This document shows positions 36,298 through 45,474 of a stretch of DNA of 64,000 bases, one piece after another; position 1 is the first letter of the stretch, and every line of letters begins with the position of its first letter. A program made the translations under genes and the position numbers. The notes beneath the pieces were generated by a model. The model had not been told where the DNA came from, did no database searches, and worked only from the letters and a program-made list of their open reading frames with translations. The stretch spans positions 248,001-312,000 of the forward strand of contig NZ_JBHFPV010000004.1 in the NCBI RefSeq assembly GCF_042611095.1, given 5' to 3'. This stretch comes from Meishania litoralis. Its GTDB lineage: Bacteria; Bacteroidota; Bacteroidia; Flavobacteriales; Flavobacteriaceae.

Positions 36298-37326
36298 ATG
36301 AAATCTCACGATGACGCCGAGCTACAAGATCAAGACAACGAACTCTTTGAACACCATAGATTTGTTGCCTCAAAAGGGCAAGAACCGTTAAGGGTCGACA
36401 AATTTTTGATGAATTTTATCGAGTACGCAACGCGTAACAAGATTCAGCAAGCTGCCAAAAATGGCCATATTTGGGTCAACGATACCATTGTCAAGCAGAA
36501 TTATAAAGTAAAACCGGGCGATGAGGTAAAAGTGCTCTTTGAACACCCTCCACATGAGTATTTGTTGGTCGCCGAAGATATACCCCTTGACATCGTCTAT
36601 GAAGACGAAGTGTTCATTGTCGTCAACAAACCGGCGGGCATGGTGGTTCATCCAGGACATGGAAATTATTCAGGTACGCTGATCAATGCTTTACTGCATC
36701 ATTTTGAAGATCTTCCGGTAAATAGCAATGAACGCCCTGGATTGGTGCATCGCATTGACAAGGATACTTCAGGATTGTTGGTCATCGCCAAGACCGAGAC
36801 GGCAATGACCCATTTGGCGAAACAGTTTTTCGAGAAGACCTCCGAGCGTGAATATATCGCTCTTGTATGGGGCAATGTCGAGCACGATAGTGGAACCATC
36901 GAGGGAAATATTGCCCGCCATCCTAAAAATAGGCTTCAAATGCATGTTTGTGAGGGAGATGAGGGCAAAGAGGCAATAACGCACTACAAGGTTTTGGAAC
37001 GATTGGGGTATGTGACCTTGGTTTCTTGCCAACTTGAAACTGGTCGAACCCATCAAATACGGGTACATATGAAACACATCGGCCACACCTTGTTCAATGA
37101 TGAGCGCTATGGCGGCGATAAGATTTTGAAAGGCACCACTTTTACCAAATACAAACAATTCGTTGACAATGCCTTTAAAATTCTGCCACGACAGGCATTG
37201 CACGCAAAGACTTTGGGGCTTGTTCACCCTATCAGTGGAAAAACGATGCGTTTCGATTCCGAGATCCCCAAAGACATGGCAGATTGTATCGAAAAATGGC
37301 GACAGTATTCGCGACATAACCAATGA
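36298..37326 (+). CDS. RluA/RluD-family pseudouridine synthase
   Basis: This 342-aa enzyme isomerises uridine in rRNA or tRNA. An N-terminal S4 RNA-binding domain (LRVDKFLMNFI, about 31-95) precedes the catalytic domain with the Asp in HRIDKDTSGLLVIAKT and the closing GRTHQIRVHM. It is most like RluD (23S rRNA), but target assignment is inference. It forms an operon with the PASTA gene. Confidence 0.94.
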   Translation: MKSHDDAELQDQDNELFEHHRFVASKGQEPLRVDKFLMNFIEYATRNKIQQAAKNGHIWVNDTIVKQNYKVKPGDEVKVLFEHPPHEYLLVAEDIPLDIVYEDEVFIVVNKPAGMVVHPGHGNYSGTLINALLHHFEDLPVNSNERPGLVHRIDKDTSGLLVIAKTETAMTHLAKQFFEKTSEREYIALVWGNVEHDSGTIEGNIARHPKNRLQMHVCEGDEGKEAITHYKVLERLGYVTLVSCQLETGRTHQIRVHMKHIGHTLFNDERYGGDKILKGTTFTKYKQFVDNAFKILPRQALHAKTLGLVHPISGKTMRFDSEIPKDMADCIEKWRQYSRHNQ

Positions 37327-37485
37327 GATAAATTTCTTCGATACTTTTATCAAAACTATATCTTTAAGAGAATAGGCCATCCCGTAAATCATTACTATTT
37401 TTATTCTTCCAAAATACTGCAAGATGAAGCAAAATGATTATGGCCTCGCCCAACCTTTGCCATAATCTTCAAAAGAAACAAACCA

Positions 37486-38247
37486 ATGAAAATAGTAGTA
37501 TCGCCAGCCAAATCACTTGATTTTGAAACCAAGTTGCCCACATCGACCTTTACCCAGCCCCAATTTTTGGAACAGTCGGAAAAACTGAACAAGGTGCTGG
37601 TCAAGAAAAGACCAGGGGCTTTATCGAAATTGATGGGCATATCTGATAACCTCGCCCAATTGAACTGGGAGCGAAATCAACGGTTTTCAGTGCCTTTTAC
37701 GCCCGAAAACGCACGCCCGGCTGTCTTTGCCTTTAACGGCGATGTTTATCAAGGTTTGGATGCATATACCATTCCCGAGAAAAAATTAGAACTTCTTCAA
37801 GATAGATTACGGATTCTTTCGGGCCTTTACGGAGTATTAAGACCATTGGATTTGATTCAGCCCTATAGGCTTGAAATGGGTACACAGTTAAAGGTAGGCC
37901 GTAAAAAAAACCTCTATGAATTTTGGAAAAAAACCTTGACGACCTATTTTAACGATGAATTGGAAGATGATGAACTCTTTGTGAATTTGGCAAGTAACGA
38001 ATATTTCGGGGCAATCGACCCAAAACAGCTCAAAGTACCGATAGTCACACCTATTTTTAAAGATTGGAAAAATGATAGTTTGAAGGTCATTAGCTTCTTT
38101 GCCAAAAGGGCAAGGGGGTCTATGGTACGCTATATAATCGACTCGAACGCCAGAACTTTGGATGACATTCGAGGATTCAATCTAGATGACTACGAGTTTA
38201 GCAAAGAGCATACTATCAAAGAAAACGAACCGGTTTTTGTTAGATAG
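37486..38247 (+). CDS. yaaA: YaaA-family peroxide stress protein (DUF328/UPF0246)
   Basis: This 253-aa protein begins MKIVVSPAKSLDFETKLPTS, the family signature. It also carries FNGDVYQGLDA, LSGLYGVLRPLDLIQPYRLEMGT and a C-terminal KRARGSMVRYIID. E. coli YaaA lowers free iron and protects DNA and proteins during peroxide stress. It has a 159-nt spacer upstream and no obvious operon partner. Confidence 0.95.
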   Translation: MKIVVSPAKSLDFETKLPTSTFTQPQFLEQSEKLNKVLVKKRPGALSKLMGISDNLAQLNWERNQRFSVPFTPENARPAVFAFNGDVYQGLDAYTIPEKKLELLQDRLRILSGLYGVLRPLDLIQPYRLEMGTQLKVGRKKNLYEFWKKTLTTYFNDELEDDELFVNLASNEYFGAIDPKQLKVPIVTPIFKDWKNDSLKVISFFAKRARGSMVRYIIDSNARTLDDIRGFNLDDYEFSKEHTIKENEPVFVR

Positions 38248-38323
38248 CCCTATGCCATGAACGTTGGTAATGTAGTTGTGAGTAAGGTTGTTTAGCAACA
38301 TTCTGAATCTCGGAACGATTAGG

Positions 38324-38452
38324 CTATTTTTTCTTTCCCACATTTATTTTTTCTTCGATGGTAGGCCGTTTTTTTATTTTTCGAGGTCTTCTGGCACCAT
38401 AAGAATTGTTCGCGATTTTTCCACGTCTCGATTTTTTGTCGCCTTTTCCCAT
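38324..38452 (-). CDS. Small ribosomal protein bTHX (S31)
   Basis: This 42-aa, very basic protein starts MGKGDKKSRRGKIANNSYG at 38452. It matches the THX family that sits in the head of the 30S subunit in Thermus and Bacteroidota. A longer in-frame start at 38512 adds a non-conserved basic tail and is unlikely. The position as a single minus-strand gene between two plus-strand genes is as expected for a self-standing ribosomal gene. Confidence 0.9.
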   Translation of the reverse strand: MGKGDKKSRRGKIANNSYGARRPRKIKKRPTIEEKINVGKKK

Positions 38453-38562
38453 AAGATCGTATTTTCCTTTTTTTCTAAATTTAGTGATTATCCGATTATT
38501 TGTCAACCTCATGGCAGTGGTGGTAAATTGTTATTTTTAGCGCTTATTTAAATTTAGACCCC

Positions 38563-39240
38563 TTGTTTTTACATTATCATCCGTATAAGCCTTTTCTTTT
38601 CAAAGAAGCGACCAAGTTGATAGTAGGCACGTTGCCCCCGCCCCGATTTACCTTAAAAGCGTTGAAACCTGATGATGTAGATTTTTGTTATGGCAGTCGT
38701 GATGGCCAATTATGGCGAATATTAGATATGATTTTTGATTTGGACCTGAAATATGAGACCACCGAGCGGGCCGTTCAACAGCGCAAAGAGTTTCTAAAAA
38801 GTCAAAAAATTGGTATATGCGATATTGTCGAAAGTGCGCAACGCGATAAAATAGACGCATCGGACCTGGGAATGAAACATGTCAAGTTGAGGAATCTTAT
38901 CGCGTACCTAAGACAATATCCTAATGTAGACACACTGTTGTTTACTGGGGGAAACAGTAAAAACGGCCCCGAGTATTTTTTCCGTAAGCTTTTGAAAGAA
39001 CATAGGCTGAAGTTGCATGTGGTCTCAGATGAAGTACCTAGAATACATGAGTTCGAACTTTCCGAAAAGGTCGGTGATAAAATGATATCCCGAAAAATCA
39101 AGACGGTCTCGTTAACCGCTCCATCAGGTGCCGCCAATAGGGCGGTAGGTAGCCTGAATTCCTATAAAAAACTCAAAGATAAGAATCCTGATTTCACTAC
39201 CATTGATTTTAGGGTCATGCAATACAGGTCATTCTTTTAA
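38563..39240 (+). CDS. Uracil-DNA-glycosylase-superfamily protein, TTG start
   Basis: This 225-aa protein begins MFLHYHPYKPFLF with the N-terminal GTLPPPRF and C-terminal SLTAPSGAANRAVG segments typical of a UDG-fold family found in Bacteroidota. It is probably a DNA repair glycosylase or relative. The canonical water-activating Asp of true UDGs is not evident, so enzymatic activity is uncertain. The start is TTG at 38563; no ATG occurs near the conserved N-terminus. Confidence 0.75.
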   Translation: MFLHYHPYKPFLFKEATKLIVGTLPPPRFTLKALKPDDVDFCYGSRDGQLWRILDMIFDLDLKYETTERAVQQRKEFLKSQKIGICDIVESAQRDKIDASDLGMKHVKLRNLIAYLRQYPNVDTLLFTGGNSKNGPEYFFRKLLKEHRLKLHVVSDEVPRIHEFELSEKVGDKMISRKIKTVSLTAPSGAANRAVGSLNSYKKLKDKNPDFTTIDFRVMQYRSFF

Positions 39241-39426
39241 CCCTTTTTCCAACATTGAAAACTTAAAAAGTATACCGGGCTGTTGGTTCTGTCGGCAGTA
39301 AACCTTATTTTGTTATTTACGTATAATGAGAGACTGCACTGATAATTTTATAACGATATTTGGCAGTCGAAACCGTGGTTTGTAATCATATAAAGATTGA
39401 CACAATCGAAAATTTAAGGATACTTT

Positions 39427-41970
39427 ATGCAAGAAGAAAGATTACTGGAGTTCAAAAAATCGGTCAACAACAAGTTCAATGTGTACAACAGCCTGTTTCT
39501 GAATTTACCCTATCAGAACATTGAAAATGTTGGCATGCTCATACCGTTGTTATTGCACCAATGCCAAAAAGGGCTGCAATCAGGTAAAAACCCACAAGAC
39601 ATTTTGAAGGGTTTTTTTCAGAATTTCGCGAGCCTTGATACCGAGAGGGCACAGATCGATTTCATGTTCCGTATCATTCAGTATGTCGAAAGGCAAGTGG
39701 TATTGTTCGATAGTGTTGAAGACGCCGCATTTCCGAAAATGCACGAGCATAGCCTTTCACTATCGATCAAAGATTATTTTGAGTTGGTCGATAAACATAA
39801 AAGTTGGGACAAGGTTTCCGAAAAATTGTCCAATTTCAGTGCAAGAATCGTTTTGACCGCGCACCCAACGCAGTTCTATACCCCTGCCGTACTCGATATT
39901 ATTGATGAACTGCGCGCGTTGATTTTAGAAGACCGAATCGATGATATCGATATAACATTGCAACAGTTGGGACTGACTTCTTTGATCAATGCCAAGAAAC
40001 CCACTCCGCTCGACGAAGCAAAAAACATTATCTACACCTTACGTAATGTCTATTACAATGCCGTTGGTAGTCTTTACGCCTATATCAAGGAAAATATAAA
40101 GAACGATCGGTTCGAAAACCATAATATCATAAAATTGGGGTTTTGGCCTGGTGGCGATAGAGACGGAAATCCGTTCGTGACTGCCGAAATAACTAAAGAC
40201 GTGGCGGACGAGCTACGGGTAAACCTGATGAAGTGTTATTATAATGATTTGAAAAAGTTACAGCAAAAACTGACTTTCAAAGAGCTGCAAGAGCACATCG
40301 GGCAACTGAGAAACAATCTCTATGTGGCCATGTTCGATACAAGAAAACAAGTGGGGTATGTAGACATCATCGAGCCTTTGCGATCAATTAGAACTTTGTT
40401 GGTCGAAAAATACCACAGCCTTTATTTAAAAGATTTGGATCATTTCATCGACAAAGTGAAAATATTCAAGACGCATTTCGCAACTTTGGACATTAGACAA
40501 GACCACAGTGCCCACACAAAGGTGGTCGAAGCAGTATTGATAAAGCACAAGATTGTTGAAAAGAGCCTTGATGAATTGACCAATGCCAAGCTACGCGATA
40601 TTCTTTTGACCGAAGACCTGAAATTGTCGGCCAAAGATTATGATGACCCGATCATTAAAGATACTATTCGAAACATTGCCCAGTTAAAGGGGATTCAGCT
40701 TAAAAATGGGGAAGAAGGTTGCAACCGTTATATTATTAGCAATTCAGAAGATATTTTTTCAGTGCTTTTTGTTTATGGGCTGTTTCGCTGGTGCGGATGG
40801 GAAGAAGATAACATAACATTTGATATCGTGCCCCTTTTCGAGACTATGAAAGGTATGGCGACTTCAGAAGATACCATGCAGGCCCTGTTCAAAATACCAA
40901 AATACCGGAAGCATTTAGAACGTCGCGAAAATAAACATACGATTATGCTTGGCTTTTCAGACGGTACGAAAGATGGTGGGTATGTAAAGGCCAATTGGTC
41001 GATTTTCAAGACCAAGGAAAATCTTTCGAAAGTCTGTAAAAAGAACGGTATCAAGGCGATTTTCTTTGATGGCAGGGGAGGGCCGCCTGCAAGGGGCGGT
41101 GGCAAGACCCATCGTTTCTATGCCGCACAGACCAAAGATATAGCGAACCATGAAATACAATTGACCATACAAGGGCAGACGATTACGAGTACATATGGCA
41201 CGAAGGAGCAATTTATGCACAATAGCGAGCAGTTATTGACCGCCGGGCTGTCGAATAATATCTTCGGTAAAGAAAATGTGATTTCGAAGGATTCACGCAA
41301 GTTGATCGAAGAACTTTCAGAGTTGAGTTTTGAAAAATACGATGCTTTGAAACATCATGAGAAATTCATGCCCTACCTCGAAAACATGAGTACGTTGAAG
41401 TATTATTCAAATGCGAATATAGGAAGTAGGCCCGGTAAACGGGGCAACAAGAAAAAGCTTGAACTTTCTGACCTTAGGGCCATTTCTTTTGTAGGCTCAT
41501 GGAGCCAGTTAAAACAGAATGTGCCAGGCTATTTCGGTATCGGTACTGCGATTCAGGCCTTAAAGGATAAAGGAAAGTTGCGAGACCTGAAAAAGCTGTA
41601 CAATGAAGTTCCATTGTTCAAGGCGTTGATGTTGAACAGCATGATGTCGCTTTCAAAATGTTATTTCGAGCTTACTTCGTATATGAAGGAAAATGAAGAA
41701 TATGGTGAATTTTGGAACATACTTTATGAGGAATACCTGCTTTCGAAAAAAATGTTGTTGCTTATTTCCGGTTCTAAAATCCTTATGGAAGACGAACCTA
41801 TTTCGCGTGAGTCCATAAAGATCCGTGAGAACATCGTATTGCCACTGCTGGTCATTCAACAAAACGCCCTTCAAAAAATCGGACAGAATTCCGAATATCT
41901 TGAACTGTACGAAAAGATCGTGACCCGATCGCTATATGGCAATATCAACGCCAGTAGAAATTCGGCTTAA
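39427..41970 (+). CDS. ppc: Phosphoenolpyruvate carboxylase
   Basis: This enzyme carboxylates PEP to oxaloacetate, replenishing the TCA cycle. The 847-aa product carries the motifs LTAHPTQFYTP (catalytic His), FWPGGDRDGNPFVT, MLGFSDGTKDGGYVKANW and FFDGRGGPPARGGGKTHRF. It is slightly shorter than E. coli PPC (883 aa) and has PPAR in place of the usual TVGR in the glycine loop. It stands alone with no neighbouring metabolic genes. Confidence 0.95.
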   Translation: MQEERLLEFKKSVNNKFNVYNSLFLNLPYQNIENVGMLIPLLLHQCQKGLQSGKNPQDILKGFFQNFASLDTERAQIDFMFRIIQYVERQVVLFDSVEDAAFPKMHEHSLSLSIKDYFELVDKHKSWDKVSEKLSNFSARIVLTAHPTQFYTPAVLDIIDELRALILEDRIDDIDITLQQLGLTSLINAKKPTPLDEAKNIIYTLRNVYYNAVGSLYAYIKENIKNDRFENHNIIKLGFWPGGDRDGNPFVTAEITKDVADELRVNLMKCYYNDLKKLQQKLTFKELQEHIGQLRNNLYVAMFDTRKQVGYVDIIEPLRSIRTLLVEKYHSLYLKDLDHFIDKVKIFKTHFATLDIRQDHSAHTKVVEAVLIKHKIVEKSLDELTNAKLRDILLTEDLKLSAKDYDDPIIKDTIRNIAQLKGIQLKNGEEGCNRYIISNSEDIFSVLFVYGLFRWCGWEEDNITFDIVPLFETMKGMATSEDTMQALFKIPKYRKHLERRENKHTIMLGFSDGTKDGGYVKANWSIFKTKENLSKVCKKNGIKAIFFDGRGGPPARGGGKTHRFYAAQTKDIANHEIQLTIQGQTITSTYGTKEQFMHNSEQLLTAGLSNNIFGKENVISKDSRKLIEELSELSFEKYDALKHHEKFMPYLENMSTLKYYSNANIGSRPGKRGNKKKLELSDLRAISFVGSWSQLKQNVPGYFGIGTAIQALKDKGKLRDLKKLYNEVPLFKALMLNSMMSLSKCYFELTSYMKENEEYGEFWNILYEEYLLSKKMLLLISGSKILMEDEPISRESIKIRENIVLPLLVIQQNALQKIGQNSEYLELYEKIVTRSLYGNINASRNSA

Positions 41971-42179
41971 GAAAAGCATAATGGGCTATATGCGATTCTA
42001 TATGGGAATAGCTTTGAATATTTGTTCAAGAATATCATAATCGGAAGTTTTGATAATTGAAGGTACGTTCTAATTTTGAGAATGATTTTTACGTCTCTTA
42101 AAAAAATACTAAATCGAAAGTGACGCCAAGTTTTTGCTCTTTAAAAACTTATCTTTAAATATCATCTAAAAAACGAACT

Positions 42180-42832
42180 ATGAAAATGAAGCTGTTTTTC
42201 GGTATTTGTACGGTTTTATTGGCCGCTAACCTTCTGACTGGTCAGGGCAATGCCGCTGATGATATTGCGGTAAAACTTCTGGTCACCGATTTTGAGCGTG
42301 TGCCGATAAAGGGGGCCTATATTTACGTTGATTCGGTCAAAACCAGAAAGAAAACGAACAAAAAGGGGCTACTAACCTTTAAGGTTGGCGCTGATACCAA
42401 ATGGATTACCGTACATTCCCCGGAGCACGGGGCATTGAGTAAAGGCTATACGCAACAAAATGAAATGTTGTTCCAGTTTCCTCAAAAAACGACACCCTTG
42501 ACCGAGGCTGACATGGTGGCATTGGGCTTTGATACAAAGATCAAGGCAAGGAACAGTCTGAATTATTCTGATTATGCAACAGTCTATGAAATACTTAACG
42601 CAAAGTTTAATAATGCATAGTTCAGGGAAGAAGAATAATTATCGGAAAGGGGGCAAATAATTTTAGTGGGAACAAGGACCCCCTTATTTTAGTCAATGGG
42701 CAACCCATGACTGATGTTTCATCGATTCCCACCTCGGAAATAAAATTGATCTGGGTCATTAGCAAAGGTTCCGAAACGGCCCAATATGGACTTAGAGGAA
42801 CAAACGGAGTGATTCTGATCGACCTGAAATAG
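42180..42832 (+). pseudogene. TonB-dependent-receptor plug-domain protein, frameshifted
   Basis: The first 146 codons (42180-42620) encode a signal peptide and a carboxypeptidase-regulatory-like beta domain (VTDFERVPIKGAYIYVDSV), then YEILNAKFNNA and a stop. In the -1 frame from 42617 the reading resumes as IVQGRRIIIGKGANNFSG, PLILVNGQPM, KLIWVISKGSETAQYG and LRGTNGVILIDLK to a TAG at 42830-42832. That tail is a typical plug domain. The switch must occur between 42614 and 42617, because the -1 frame has TAA at 42611-42613. No slippery heptamer is visible, so a 1-nt deletion or a sequencing error is most likely. Confidence 0.85.
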
Positions 42833-42837
42833 GTAAC

Positions 42838-44331
42838 TTACAACGAAGAACTCAATATCCCGTAAAAAACCTGAATTCCGTAGGCAATCTGCCCGATTTT
42901 GAGATTTTCATTCGGACTGTGTTGATTATTGTCGGGGTTGACCATCGGAACTATAAAAGCGGGAATTTTTAATTCATTGATGAATGGGGCAATGGGCACT
43001 GTACCGCCCATGATTCGAACCTGTACCACATCTTCCCCGAATTTCTTTTTCAAAGTATTGACTAGAAAATTGCCATAAGTATTGTCCAGATCGGTTCGAA
43101 ATGCATCGGTAACACTGCCCTCCTTAACGGTCATGATCTTATCATGCATCATGCGCAGGTCCTTATCTGGAACGGAATCCAAAATATAAAAACCTTGTTG
43201 TGCGATATGTTTTTTTACCAAGTTTTTAAGTCGCGTGCCATCGGTTTCGGGTACCAGCCTCAGATCCAATTCGGCCGTTGCGCTCTCAGGAACGATCGTA
43301 CGCGACTTCTCGCCAATCCAACCCGAACCTAGGCCACGAATGTTCAGCGAAGGGTACTGAAGGGCTTCTTGATAAAAACCACCCACTTTTTCAGGGGTTT
43401 TGACGGCTAGATTTTCGTTGATGGTTTCGGCATGGTCCGGTACACTTTTGAGAACCTGCATGGTCGCTTCATCTATTGAAATACCGTCGTAATATCCATC
43501 AATCAAAACTTTGCCGCTAGTATCTTTCATGCTTGCCAATACTTGTGCCAATTGAAACCCGGGGTTCGGCGCATAATTTCCATAATGACCACTGTGTTGC
43601 GGGTTTATCGGGCCGTAGGTGGTCAACGACAAAGTGGTTATGCCCCTGCAACCATATACTACGGTCGGTTTTTCTGAAACGTGAACGGGGCCGTCATTGA
43701 TGATCAGAAAATCGGCTTCTAGAAGCTCGCGGTATTCCTTCACCGCTTTTGGTAACGGTTTACTACTTTTTTCTTCCTCGCTATCCAAGATTACCTTGAT
43801 GTTAAAAGGTATTTCGACACCCTCTTTTTGCAATAGATCAACGGCATTCAAGAACATGATGATCGGGCCTTTGTCATCGGAGGTCGAGCGACCGAACAAT
43901 CGCCAATCGTAATCGATATTTTCGTTCAGATCTTCGAACGCCTCTTTTTTCCAACCATCACCGTCTTTTGATTTTAAGACCACTTCATAGGGGTTTGGTT
44001 GATCCCATTTGGCGGGATCTACGCTTTGTCCATCAAAATGCATATAAAAAAGAATCGTGGGTTTGGCATCGTCCATCGGTAGCGCCGCAAAGAAAAGCGA
44101 TTCGCCTTCGGTCGGCAGTATCGTGGAATTGAACCCCCTTGCATTGAATTTTTTGGTCAGCCAGTTCAGATTAAGGTTGATATCGGCATGGTCCAATGCA
44201 TCATTGGGAATGGACACAAAGTCGCGAAGCTCTTCGATAGAATGTCGCACTTGCGACTTTAAATGGATAGTATCTTGGGCTAAACTTGATAACGTAAATA
44301 GAGCGAACAGGAGCTGTGCCAGGTTTTTCAT
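42838..44331 (-). CDS. Exported M20-family peptidase
   Basis: This 497-aa dizinc peptidase has a Sec signal peptide (1-18). Metal-binding motifs are YMHFDGQSVDP (His, Asp), GRSTSDDKGP (bridging Asp), DSEEEKSS (Glu catalytic/ligand), and SPNENLKIGQ carrying the C-terminal ligand area. Its length fits M20 dipeptidase-like enzymes that hydrolyse peptides or acyl-amino acids in the periplasm. It lies 80 nt downstream of the small membrane gene that ends the trp operon, possibly on the same transcript. Confidence 0.9.
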   Translation of the reverse strand: MKNLAQLLFALFTLSSLAQDTIHLKSQVRHSIEELRDFVSIPNDALDHADINLNLNWLTKKFNARGFNSTILPTEGESLFFAALPMDDAKPTILFYMHFDGQSVDPAKWDQPNPYEVVLKSKDGDGWKKEAFEDLNENIDYDWRLFGRSTSDDKGPIIMFLNAVDLLQKEGVEIPFNIKVILDSEEEKSSKPLPKAVKEYRELLEADFLIINDGPVHVSEKPTVVYGCRGITTLSLTTYGPINPQHSGHYGNYAPNPGFQLAQVLASMKDTSGKVLIDGYYDGISIDEATMQVLKSVPDHAETINENLAVKTPEKVGGFYQEALQYPSLNIRGLGSGWIGEKSRTIVPESATAELDLRLVPETDGTRLKNLVKKHIAQQGFYILDSVPDKDLRMMHDKIMTVKEGSVTDAFRTDLDNTYGNFLVNTLKKKFGEDVVQVRIMGGTVPIAPFINELKIPAFIVPMVNPDNNQHSPNENLKIGQIAYGIQVFYGILSSSL

Positions 44332-44411
44332 AGGGTTCTCATTGTGGGGGCCAAAGTAAGCAATTATTATTCTTTTTTGTAAAATGTTCTCAAAGAGGAA
44401 TCTTCAAGAAT

Positions 44412-44636
44412 TCAATTCAATTTCCCGGAAATCTTCAGAATCGACAACCTCAGAAGAAGAACAAAAGGAAAGCCATGTAGCAAGACATCGAACCAGTCCA
44501 TGGCTTTCATGCCCACGGCCCCGCCTGCAATCCATTTTAGCTTGCCCCAAATATGAGGTTCGGGAAAGAAAGGAGCCATGCCCAAGGTCAGGCATAGCAG
44601 TATGACAATTTTCCAATTGTCGGCAATATCTCTCAT
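44412..44636 (-). CDS. Small membrane protein coupled to trpA
   Basis: This 74-aa protein has two hydrophobic segments (about 8-24 and 47-64), joined by a loop with FFPEPHIWGKLKW. I recognise it as a recurring companion of trpA in Flavobacteriaceae, without known function. Its ATG overlaps the trpA stop (ATGA), so it is translated with the trp operon. A role in tryptophan transport or in membrane placement of the enzyme is speculation. Confidence 0.75.
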   Translation of the reverse strand: MRDIADNWKIVILLCLTLGMAPFFPEPHIWGKLKWIAGGAVGMKAMDWFDVLLHGFPFVLLLRLSILKISGKLN

Positions 44637-45397
44637 TTTCGAATTGGTTTTATGAAACTTGATATTGAATCGACTCCGTTTTCCGTCAAATGTTTTATAA
44701 AAGCGGAGCCTATTATAGCGCCTTTGGCCATTTTCGTTGCCTGTTGAAATGTTTCGGAATTACTAATGCCAAAACCAACGATCTGCGGGTTCGAAAGATT
44801 CATCGAAGCGATCCGTTCGAAGTAATCCTGTTGTGTTTGGCCAAAACCTGATTTGGCCCCAGTGACACTTGCCGAGCTGACCATATAGATAAACCCTTTG
44901 GAAACCGAATCGATGAATCGAATACGTTCTACGGATGTCTGGGGGGTGATCAAGAAGATATTGAGCAACCCGTATTTTTCGAAAATGGTCTGATACGATT
45001 CATGATAGACATCTACCGGTAGATCGGGAATTATCAGTCCGTCGATACCGATATCACTGCATTTTTTACAAAAAGACTCTACTCCGAATTGTAATATCGG
45101 ATTAAAATACCCCATGATGATCAACGGGATGGAAACCGATTCACGAATTGCTGCCAATTGCCTGAAGAGTATCTCGGTGGTCATGCCGTTTTTCAATGCT
45201 GCCGTGGAGCTTTTTTGAATGGTCGGCCCATCGGCCAAAGGGTCACTGAAGGGCAGCCCTATTTCAATCATATCGACGCCGCTCTTCTCCAGTTCTTGAA
45301 TGATTTTAACCGTGTCGTCCAAATTTGGATAACCGGCCGTAAAATAAATGGAGAGGAGTTTTTTAGGCTCTAATAATTTTTGGTTTATTCTGTTCAT
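44633..45397 (-). CDS. trpA: Tryptophan synthase alpha chain
   Basis: TrpA cleaves indole-3-glycerol phosphate to indole, which passes to TrpB. It has 254 aa from MNRINQKLLEPKKLLSI at 45397. The ATG at 45433 would translate part of the upstream repeat element. Catalytic residues lie in MIEIGLPFSDPLADGPTIQ (Glu) and GIDGLIIPDLPVD (Asp). A 77-nt gap containing a repeat hairpin separates it from trpB, which is unusual for a stoichiometric complex. Confidence 0.96.
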   Translation of the reverse strand: MNRINQKLLEPKKLLSIYFTAGYPNLDDTVKIIQELEKSGVDMIEIGLPFSDPLADGPTIQKSSTAALKNGMTTEILFRQLAAIRESVSIPLIIMGYFNPILQFGVESFCKKCSDIGIDGLIIPDLPVDVYHESYQTIFEKYGLLNIFLITPQTSVERIRFIDSVSKGFIYMVSSASVTGAKSGFGQTQQDYFERIASMNLSNPQIVGFGISNSETFQQATKMAKGAIIGSAFIKHLTENGVDSISSFIKPIRK

Positions 45398-45406
45398 TTT
45401 AAAAAA

Positions 45407-45466
45407 GTACGAGATACAAAGTACGAAGTACAAAGCCTTTTAACGATTGCTTTGTACTTAATACTT
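45407..45466. repeat. Repeat hairpin in the trpB-trpA gap
   Basis: Two near-identical 14-mers in tandem (GTACGAGATACAAA at 45407, GTACGAAGTACAAA at 45421) and a 17-nt inverted repeat make the element. Arm AAGTACGAAGTACAAAG (45419-45435) faces CTTTGTACTTAATACTT (45450-45466) with 15 of 17 positions complementary and a 14-nt loop. It fills nearly the whole 77-nt gap. Confidence 0.75.
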
Positions 45467-45474
45467 ATTGCTAC

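Noticed and set aside
42600..42620. Programmed -1 frameshift in the plug-domain gene
   Set aside because: No X XXY YYZ heptamer in the zero frame, and the -1 frame has a stop just before the switch point, leaving only 4 nt; a mutation or sequencing error is simpler.
45398..45433. Upstream trpA start at 45433
   Set aside because: It would translate the repeat hairpin into a hydrophobic tail not seen in TrpA; MNRINQKL at 45397 is the family N-terminus.
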